Source: Deinococcus soli (ex Cha et al. 2016) (GTDB lineage: Bacteria > Deinococcota > Deinococci > Deinococcales > Deinococcaceae). Taken from it: a DNA stretch of 64,000 nt. Both the position numbers and the translations under genes were made by a program. The notes under the pieces were generated by a model that had not been told where the DNA came from, searched no databases, and saw only the letters and a list, made by a program, of their open reading frames with translations. Where the stretch lies: the NCBI RefSeq assembly GCF_001007995.1, contig NZ_CP011389.1:2168001-2232000 (forward strand), given 5' to 3'. Below are positions 57,967 to 64,000 of this stretch, piece by piece; within the stretch, counting starts at the first letter, position 1; each line of letters starts with the position of its first letter.

Positions 57967-59276
57967 ACCAGTGGCTGGATGACCGTCTGCACATCTCGCG
58001 CCTGAACGACAAGTTCCTGCGCAAGGCCTTCCCGGTGCATCACTCCTTCTTCCTGGGAGAGATCACGCTGTTCAGCCTGATCGTGCTGATCATCACCGGG
58101 ATCCTGCTGGCGCTCGCGTACGAGCCCAGCAACTCGCTCGTCGTCAACTCCTTCGACCCCGGCACCAAGGCCGACCCGAATCTGGTGCCCGCCGCGTACC
58201 ACTCGGCCCTGAAGATCAACGCCATGCCCTTCGGGGACATGCTGCGCCGGATCCACCACTGGATGGCCAACATCATGGTCGCCGCTGCCGTCATTCACAT
58301 GATGCGCATCTACTTCACGGGCGCGTTCAAGAAACCCCGCGAGATCAACTGGTGGATCGGCATGCTGCTGCTGATATTCGCATCGCTGACTGCTGTGACC
58401 GGCTACATCCTCCCCTACGACAACTACGCGTACAACACCGTCAGCGTGATCTACGCCATCACCAAGTCCGTGCCCTGGGTGGGCGACTGGCTGGCGCAGG
58501 CCGCGTTCGCGGGCCGTTTCCCTGGTGAGGGGATCATCCCCCGTATCTACGGCTATCACATCATGCTGCTGCCCGGCATCCTGCTGGCCCTGACCGGCGC
58601 GCACATGCTGATCATGATCAAGCAGAAGCACACCCAGCCGCAGTACGCCAAGCGTCTGGCCTACAAGAAGATCGTGGGCGTGCCGCTCATGACCCAGCAG
58701 ACCCCCATCATGCTGATGCTGGCCCTGCTGTTCACTGGTCTGGTCGTGCTGTTCGCGGCGTTCATCCCAGTTCACCCGGTCGAGTACTACGGGCCGCCTA
58801 GCCCCGATCCGATCAGCGGGATTAAACCCGACTGGTACCTGCTGTGGGTCTTCGGGGCCCTGGCCATCATCCCCGGCTTTGAACTGGAAGTGCTGGGCGG
58901 CGTGATCAGCGCCGAGTTCGTGGGGGCCATGGTCTTCCCCGGCATCATCATGGCGGCCATGTTCGCGGTGCCCATGCTGGACCGCAGCAAGGACAACATG
59001 TACTACGCTGAGAACCCCACCAATCACCCGGTGCGGCTGGGTGCAGGCGTGGCGTTCCTGGTGATGATGATCGTGCTGTCGGTCGCGGGCTACAAGATCG
59101 AGCTGATTCAGAGTGGCATTCTGTCCTCTGCGAATGCCAATACCATCCTGTGGATCCTGACGATTGGCCTGCCGGCCATCAGCTACTTCGCGACGATCGG
59201 CATCGTACGTCTGATCCGCGCCATCCGCGAGGCGGACGAGCGCGACGCGCTGGCCCACGCCCACGCAGACGACTGA
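57963..59276 (+). CDS. Cytochrome b of the bc complex
   Basis: 437 aa, long form covering both the b6-like and subunit-IV-like parts. Heme-ligand histidines lie in [21 protein letters not shown] and in [21 protein letters not shown]. The quinol-site PEWY loop is PDWY here ([15 protein letters not shown]), as in b6f and some bacterial complexes. At least eight membrane helices. The tail is His/Asp-rich (ALAHAHADD). It oxidises quinol and pumps protons as part of aerobic respiration. Translation is coupled to the Rieske gene, and a clear terminator follows. Confidence 0.96.
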   Translation: MNQWLDDRLHISRLNDKFLRKAFPVHHSFFLGEITLFSLIVLIITGILLALAYEPSNSLVVNSFDPGTKADPNLVPAAYHSALKINAMPFGDMLRRIHHWMANIMVAAAVIHMMRIYFTGAFKKPREINWWIGMLLLIFASLTAVTGYILPYDNYAYNTVSVIYAITKSVPWVGDWLAQAAFAGRFPGEGIIPRIYGYHIMLLPGILLALTGAHMLIMIKQKHTQPQYAKRLAYKKIVGVPLMTQQTPIMLMLALLFTGLVVLFAAFIPVHPVEYYGPPSPDPISGIKPDWYLLWVFGALAIIPGFELEVLGGVISAEFVGAMVFPGIIMAAMFAVPMLDRSKDNMYYAENPTNHPVRLGAGVAFLVMMIVLSVAGYKIELIQSGILSSANANTILWILTIGLPAISYFATIGIVRLIRAIREADERDALAHAHADD

Positions 59277-59303
59277 GTGCACAACTGAGCCTCACCCCTG
59301 AAG

Positions 59304-59328
59304 CCCCGGCCCCTGCGCCGGGGTTTTT
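59304..59328 (+). terminator. Rho-independent terminator of the bc operon
   Basis: CCCCGGC-(6 nt)-GCCGGGG followed by five T residues. Confidence 0.92.
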
Positions 59329-59361
59329 CTGTGGTGCGCCGGGTGTGCTTCACTGCGGGGC

Positions 59362-59559
59362 ATGGATGAACTGGCCCGGCACCTGGCACAGACTGCGTAT
59401 GAACTGAAGCTGGCTGGTCATGCTCCCGCACAGGCTGACCCGGAGGCGCTCGCTGCACTGGCCCGCGCCGCGCTGGAGGAACTGATCGCGCGGGGCCTGC
59501 TGCCCGATCCGGAGCCTGATGTGGGGTGCTGGAGCGTGCCCCGTTCAGGGCTGCACTGA
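59362..59559 (+). CDS. Hypothetical small acidic helical protein
   Basis: 65 aa, mainly Ala/Leu/Glu helices (DELARHLAQTAYELKLAG, EALAALARAALEELIARGLL) and a short tail with one cysteine. No family recognised. TTCACT at 59349-59354 ends 7 nt before the ATG, a fair leaderless promoter, and codon choice is normal for the genome, which favours a real gene. It converges on the next gene. Confidence 0.5.
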   Translation: MDELARHLAQTAYELKLAGHAPAQADPEALAALARAALEELIARGLLPDPEPDVGCWSVPRSGLH

Positions 59560-59576
59560 CGATCCGCAGTGCAAAC

Positions 59577-59600
59577 GCCGCCTCTGGGGAGAGGCAGCGG
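59577..59600. terminator. Small hairpin between converging genes
   Basis: GCCGCCTCT-GGGG-AGAGGCAGCGG forms a stem with one bulge in the 57-nt space between converging small genes. Confidence 0.45.
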
Positions 59601-59615
59601 TGGGGGTGGGCTGGT

Positions 59616-59867
59616 TCAGGCCTGCACGCGGGGGGTGTTGGGGATGTTCGCGGCGGGCGCGTCGCCCTGGCGGCTGCCGGCGGCGTAACCCACCTGCGCG
59701 CCGAACTGCCACGCGAGCTTGATCATGAACTGGATGGCATCCTCGTCGTGCTGATTGATCAGGGTGCGCAGGTGTTCGGGGAGTCCGTCGGGCAGCGGCA
59801 TGGCGCGGAGCTGCTCCCCGTATTCGCTGCGGAGCTGCTCGAACCACTCGGCGTAGGGGTTCGTCAT
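59616..59867 (-). CDS. Hypothetical small protein
   Basis: 83 aa: a helical protein (YAEWFEQLRSEYGEQLRAMPL, then EHLRTLINQHDEDAIQFMIKLAWQFGAQVGYAAG) that may be a DNA- or protein-binding accessory factor; no family recognised. The start at 59867 is set by TAGCAT at 59875-59880 (minus strand), 7 nt upstream. The longer ORF to 59993 would overlap the divergent ErpA promoter and is rejected. Confidence 0.68.
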   Translation of the reverse strand: MTNPYAEWFEQLRSEYGEQLRAMPLPDGLPEHLRTLINQHDEDAIQFMIKLAWQFGAQVGYAAGSRQGDAPAANIPNTPRVQA

Positions 59868-59995
59868 GCCCACCATGCTAACACTGGGACGCTCAAGGAA
59901 TGTAAGCGGAAGCCCCGCGTGCTCTCGGCTGGCCCGGCTGGACACTTTGCCTTCCAGGCACCTTTTTCTTTCCCGAATGGTAGTACGCTTCACGC

Positions 59996-60418
<423 letters not shown>

Positions 60419-60452
60419 GTTCTGCCTGTTGCTGTTTGCGCAGATGAAGATT

Positions 60453-60481
60453 CCGGCCACCTCACAGGTGGTCGGTTTTTT
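60453..60481 (+). terminator. Rho-independent terminator after erpA
   Basis: CCGGCCACCT-CAC-AGGTGGTCGG (one G-U pair) followed by six T residues. Confidence 0.92.
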
Positions 60482-60528
60482 GTCGTGTCAATCCCCCATC
60501 GCCCGTGATCAGCGGGTGAAAAGAGACC

Positions 60529-60556
60529 TTGACGGTCTTCATCTGACCCGTATACT
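60529..60556 (+). promoter_or_regulatory. Promoter of the peptide ABC transporter operon
   Basis: TTGACG (60529-60534) and TATACT (60551-60556) are 16 nt apart, a strong housekeeping promoter, giving a leader of about 50 nt that contains GGAGG before the ATG. Confidence 0.85.
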
Positions 60557-60614
60557 GCCTGCATCACCAACATCCAGGGCGGCAGGTTCAGCCCAGTCAG
60601 TACACGGAGGATCC

Positions 60615-62372
60615 ATGAAGAAGACCCTTGCCCTCACTGCATTCCTGCTCGGCGCGGCCCTGGCCGGTCCCGCCAACAACAGTCTCGTTGTCGGCACCTC
60701 ACAGGAACCGCCGAACATCTACGACCCCTGGAACACCAACAACCTCGCCATCACCAGCGAGATCAACGGCTACATGGGTGCGGGCCTGACCTACCAGGAC
60801 GACAACGGTGACACCAAGGCCGATATCGCCACCCGCGTTCCCACCCTCGCCAACGGCGACTACAAGGTCGTCAAGGACAGCAAGGGCGACGTGATCCGCA
60901 ACAGCGTCACGTACACCATCCGCAAGGACGCCAAGTGGAGTGACGGCGCGCCCATCAAGGTCGCCGACTTCCAGTTCTGGCTGAAGCTGGAAAACGACGA
61001 CCGCGTGCCCGTGCCCAGCCGCGACCCCTGGGACCGCGCCAAGATCACCGTGAACGACACCGACACCTTCACGATCACCTTCGAGCCGCCCTACCTGTTC
61101 GCCGATCAGGTCAGCCCCGGCCTGGCGCCCAGCCACATCATGGGCAGCGCCTGGAACGCCTTTGACGCCAAGACGAAAAACGAGAAGGACGCCAAGGTCG
61201 TCAATGAGGAGTGGAAGAAGTTCATCTCGTCGTTCACCACCGCCCGGAACCTGCCCAAGGTCGTCGCCGGTCCGTTCAAACCCACCGCGTGGCGTGCCGG
61301 GAACAGCCTGACCATGACCCGCAACGCGGTCTACTGGAACCAGCCGAAGAACCCTGAGAACTACGTGCAGACCGTCACGTACCGCTTTATCCCGAACACC
61401 AACACCCTGAAGGTGAACATCCTGTCCGGGCAGCTTGACGCCGTCAGCGCCGTCGGCCTGACCTTCGACCAGGGCACGGACCTCGCCCGCAACGAACGCA
61501 GCAAGTACAAGACGTACTTCGTGCCCGGCGCCGTCTGGGAGCACATCGACATCAACGCCCGCGGCCAGCGCGCCAAGGACCTCGACCTCGACGATCCCCG
61601 CATGCGTCAGGCGCTGCTGTACGCCATCGACCGTGACGCCCTGACCAAGGCGCTGTTCCAGGGCAAGCAGGCCGTGTCCAACAGCTGGATCGGCCCGGTC
61701 AGCAAGCTGTACAAGAAAGACGTCAACGACTACAACGTGAACGTCGCCCGCGCCAAGCAGCTGTTCGCGGCGCTCGGCTGGACGCCCGGCAGTGACGGCG
61801 TGCTGCAGAAAGGCGGCAAGAAACTCACCCTGAATTTCTCCACCACCGCCGGGAACAGCACCCGCGAGCGCGTGCAGCAGATCCTCCAGGCGCAGTGGAA
61901 GGCCGTGGGCGTGCAGGTGAACATCCAGAACTACCCCGCCAGCGTCATCTTCGGACCGGACTTCCTGAGCAAGGGCGAGAGCGGCAAGTGGGACATGGCC
62001 ATGTACGCCTGGTCGAACAACCCCGTCTTCGAGGAAGGCAACCTCTGGAAGAGCGAGGGCATCCCCACCGCCGCCAACGGCTACTCCGGCCAGAACAACC
62101 CTGGCTGGAGCAACGCCGAGTACGACAAGCTGTACAAGCAGGCGCGCGTGGAGTTCAACCAGGCCGACCGCATCAAGCTCTTCGACCGCATGCAGGCCAT
62201 CTGGAACACTGAGGTGCCCGCCCTGCCGCTGTACTTCCGCGTGAACGTGTACACCAAGGTCCCGGGCCTCGTGAACTACACCTTCAGCGCCATCACGCAG
62301 TACCCCAGCTGGAACGCCGCGAACATCGGCTGGGCCAGCAAGGGCGCCGTCGAGGAGTACAAGCAGAAGTAA
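60615..62372 (+). CDS. Family 5 extracellular solute-binding protein of a peptide ABC transporter
   Basis: 585 aa. Signal peptide 1-17 (ends ALAG); no lipobox cysteine is seen. The mature part has the SBP family 5 layout: [80 protein letters not shown], and [16 protein letters not shown]. It captures oligopeptides or similar ligands in the periplasm and hands them to the permeases downstream. GGAGG precedes the ATG by 4 nt. A long hairpin separates it from the permease genes, consistent with higher expression of the binding protein. Confidence 0.94.
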   Translation: MKKTLALTAFLLGAALAGPANNSLVVGTSQEPPNIYDPWNTNNLAITSEINGYMGAGLTYQDDNGDTKADIATRVPTLANGDYKVVKDSKGDVIRNSVTYTIRKDAKWSDGAPIKVADFQFWLKLENDDRVPVPSRDPWDRAKITVNDTDTFTITFEPPYLFADQVSPGLAPSHIMGSAWNAFDAKTKNEKDAKVVNEEWKKFISSFTTARNLPKVVAGPFKPTAWRAGNSLTMTRNAVYWNQPKNPENYVQTVTYRFIPNTNTLKVNILSGQLDAVSAVGLTFDQGTDLARNERSKYKTYFVPGAVWEHIDINARGQRAKDLDLDDPRMRQALLYAIDRDALTKALFQGKQAVSNSWIGPVSKLYKKDVNDYNVNVARAKQLFAALGWTPGSDGVLQKGGKKLTLNFSTTAGNSTRERVQQILQAQWKAVGVQVNIQNYPASVIFGPDFLSKGESGKWDMAMYAWSNNPVFEEGNLWKSEGIPTAANGYSGQNNPGWSNAEYDKLYKQARVEFNQADRIKLFDRMQAIWNTEVPALPLYFRVNVYTKVPGLVNYTFSAITQYPSWNAANIGWASKGAVEEYKQK

Positions 62373-62409
62373 CCGCCTCACCGCGCGTGTCCACCGGGCG
62401 GCGCGCGGC

Positions 62410-62457
62410 GGGCAGGGGGAGGGCAGGCGACGTCACGCCTCCTTCCCCCTGCCCTTT
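62410..62457 (+). terminator. Attenuator-type hairpin between binding protein and permease genes
   Basis: A long stem of about 20 bp with few mismatches (GGGCAGGGGGA and AGGCG against CGCCT and TCCCCCTGCCC) with TTT after it. It ends 17 nt before the permease start, so it is likely a partial terminator or stabiliser. Confidence 0.75.
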
Positions 62458-62474
62458 GCTTCAGGAGTTCGAAC

Positions 62475-63470
62475 ATGGGAACCTACGCATTACGCCGCGT
62501 CATCCAGATGATCCCGCTGCTGCTGGTGATCAGCCTGCTGATCTTCGGCCTGACCGCCCTGCAACCCGGCGACCCGGTGGATCAGCTGGTGTTCGGGAAC
62601 AGCAACATCACCCCGGAGGACATCGCCCGCCTGAAGGCCTCCTACGGCCTGGACCAGCCGTGGTTCACGCGGTACTTCTTCTGGCTCAAGCAGGCCATTA
62701 CCGGGAACTTCGGCTACTCGCAGGACTTCGGGATTCCCGCGCTGGAGTACGTCTTCCAGAACCGCCTGCCGAACACGCTGCTGCTGACCGTCCCGGCGCT
62801 GATCATCAGCACCCTGATCGCCGTGCCGCTGGGTATCTTCAGCGCCGTGCGGCAGTACTCGGCGCTGGACTATGTCCTGACCTTCCTCGCGTTCGTGGCG
62901 GTCAGCGCCCCGGTGTTCTGGGTGGGCGCGCTGGCCCTGTACTTCTTCGCGATCTACCTGCCGCAGCTCACGGGGGGGCTGCTGTCCCTGCCGCCGGGTG
63001 GGCTGGGCGGTGACGTGCCCCCCGAGGCCGGATGGTGGGCGGTGGCGCTGGACAAGCTGAAGTACCTGCTGCTGCCGCTGATGATCCTGATGCTGCGCGA
63101 GATCGCCGTGACGCTGCGCTTCATGCGCGCCAACATGCTCGAGACCCTCACGCAGGATTACGTGCGCACCGCGCGCGCCAAGGGCCTCGCCGACCGCCGG
63201 GTGCTGTACAAGCATGCGCTGCGAAACGCCGTGACGCCCATCGTGACCCTGCTGGGCCTGAGTATCCCCGGCCTGTTCGGCGGGGCCGTCATCACGGAGA
63301 CCGTGTTCTCCTGGCCCGGCATGGGCAAGGCCATCCTGGACGCGCTGGTCAGCAAGGACTTCAACGTGGTCATGGTCTGCCTGATGATGCTGGCCGTCCT
63401 GACCGTGGTGTTCCAGCTGCTGACCGATCTCGCCTACGCCCTCGTTGACCCCCGGATCCGGTACGCCTGA
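62475..63470 (+). CDS. Peptide ABC transporter permease, DppB/OppB type
   Basis: 331 aa inner-membrane subunit with six helices. Starts [20 protein letters not shown], then the conserved [10 protein letters not shown], and the EAA loop that touches the ATPase: [26 protein letters not shown]-terminal VDPRIRYA is the usual end. Pairs with the DppC-type subunit that follows; its stop codon overlaps the next start by 1 nt (TGATG). AGGAG lies 8 nt before the ATG. Confidence 0.95.
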   Translation: MGTYALRRVIQMIPLLLVISLLIFGLTALQPGDPVDQLVFGNSNITPEDIARLKASYGLDQPWFTRYFFWLKQAITGNFGYSQDFGIPALEYVFQNRLPNTLLLTVPALIISTLIAVPLGIFSAVRQYSALDYVLTFLAFVAVSAPVFWVGALALYFFAIYLPQLTGGLLSLPPGGLGGDVPPEAGWWAVALDKLKYLLLPLMILMLREIAVTLRFMRANMLETLTQDYVRTARAKGLADRRVLYKHALRNAVTPIVTLLGLSIPGLFGGAVITETVFSWPGMGKAILDALVSKDFNVVMVCLMMLAVLTVVFQLLTDLAYALVDPRIRYA

Positions 63471-64000
63471 TGACCACCATGCCCGTCTCCACGTCCGCCC
63501 CCGCCAAGAGCCGCTCGACCATGCAGATCGCCATGCGCCGCCTGCGCCGCCACAAGGCCGCCATGGCCAGCCTGATCGTGATCGCGGCGCTGATCCTGAT
63601 CGCGGTCTTCGCGCCCCTCATCGCGCCCTATGACCCGAACGCGCAGGACCTCGCGGGGATCTACGCGCCGCCCAGTGCGCAGCACGTCCTGGGGCAGGAC
63701 AGCCTGGGGCGCGACCTGCTGTCCCGCATCATCTACGGCAGCCGCGTCAGCCTGATCGTGGGCTTCACGGTCGCGCTGTTCAGCGTCGCGCTGGGCACCC
63801 TGATGGGCCTCCTCGCGGGCTTCCTGGGCCGCTGGGTGGATACCGCCATCAGCCGCTTCATCGAGGTCATGCTGTCCATTCCCGAACTGCCCCTGCAGCT
63901 GACCATCAGCGGCCTGTTCGCCGTGAGTGACGTTCCGGCCATCGCGGCGCTGCGGCAGAACCCGAACTCCAGCGTGTTCATCATCGTCGGGATCTTCACC
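63470..64000 (+). CDS. Peptide ABC transporter permease, DppC/OppC type, cut by the window edge
   Basis: The first 177 codons are present. The N-terminal DppC_N segment is visible (RRLRRHKAAMASLIVIAALILIAVFAPLIAPYDPNAQDL), then LGQDSLGRDLLSRIIYGSRVSLIVGF and the start of the membrane domain. The EAA loop should lie beyond the window. ATPase genes are expected further downstream. Confidence 0.93.
   Translation, partial: MTTMPVSTSAPAKSRSTMQIAMRRLRRHKAAMASLIVIAALILIAVFAPLIAPYDPNAQDLAGIYAPPSAQHVLGQDSLGRDLLSRIIYGSRVSLIVGFTVALFSVALGTLMGLLAGFLGRWVDTAISRFIEVMLSIPELPLQLTISGLFAVSDVPAIAALRQNPNSSVFIIVGIFT

Overview
The window is a GC-rich (roughly two-thirds G+C) chromosomal segment that looks like a Deinococcus species. 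The evidence is: many start codons preceded at 5-8 nt by a TANNNT -10 box with no room for a leader (leaderless mRNAs, a known Deinococcus trait); an HspR-type (HAIR) operator before a dnaK-grpE-dnaJ operon; a fused NMN adenylyltransferase/Nudix enzyme; a LysN-type aminotransferase; two tandem glutamate dehydrogenases as in Thermus; and a 17-kb block of giant secreted DUF11 proteins. No rRNA, tRNA, CRISPR array, prophage, integrase or transposase gene was seen.

Layout. 1-13 kb holds housekeeping and stress genes: a GIY-YIG protein cut by the window edge, NAD salvage, a secreted YbjN protein, a DUF1206 membrane protein, methylglyoxal synthase, a TPR/HD-GYP phosphodiesterase next to a PP2C phosphatase, RidA, CorA, DoxX, RNase PH and glutamate racemase (overlapping), LysN plus a MazG-like enzyme (overlapping), and class II aldolase. 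13-18 kb has a secreted unknown, a secreted subtilisin with extra domains, a CBS protein and an SDR. 18-23 kb is the chaperone operon dnaK-grpE-(VF530/ankyrin)-dnaJ on the minus strand. 23-29 kb carries an APC permease, the two glutamate dehydrogenases and a trans-prenyl synthase. 29-35 kb has small membrane proteins, an acetyltransferase coupled to a SnoaL-like protein, an unrecognised 491-aa protein with a possible winged-helix end, MutY and a cis-prenyl synthase.

35.6-52.7 kb is a same-strand run of five exported proteins (163, 764, 923, 1586 and 2132 aa). They are built from DUF11-like Ig-type domains and include one probable outer-membrane beta-barrel protein. This looks like a lineage-specific envelope or surface-layer assembly with no described function. 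52.7-64 kb has an EamA transporter, a CvpA-like protein, an orphan NarL-type regulator overlapping a small Cys protein and a beta-lactamase-fold hydrolase that lacks a signal peptide, a three-gene cytochrome bc operon, an ErpA-type Fe-S carrier and the start of a peptide ABC transporter operon.

Non-coding structure is rich. At least five copies of a dispersed hairpin element sit against stop codons, and one supplies the last codons and stop of a gene. There is a separate MITE-like element, a family of TTGATGGTTGA hairpins (one forms the start of a coding sequence), a consensus dnaK promoter under a HAIR palindrome, and two tandem short ORFs with strong ribosome binding sites leading into corA.
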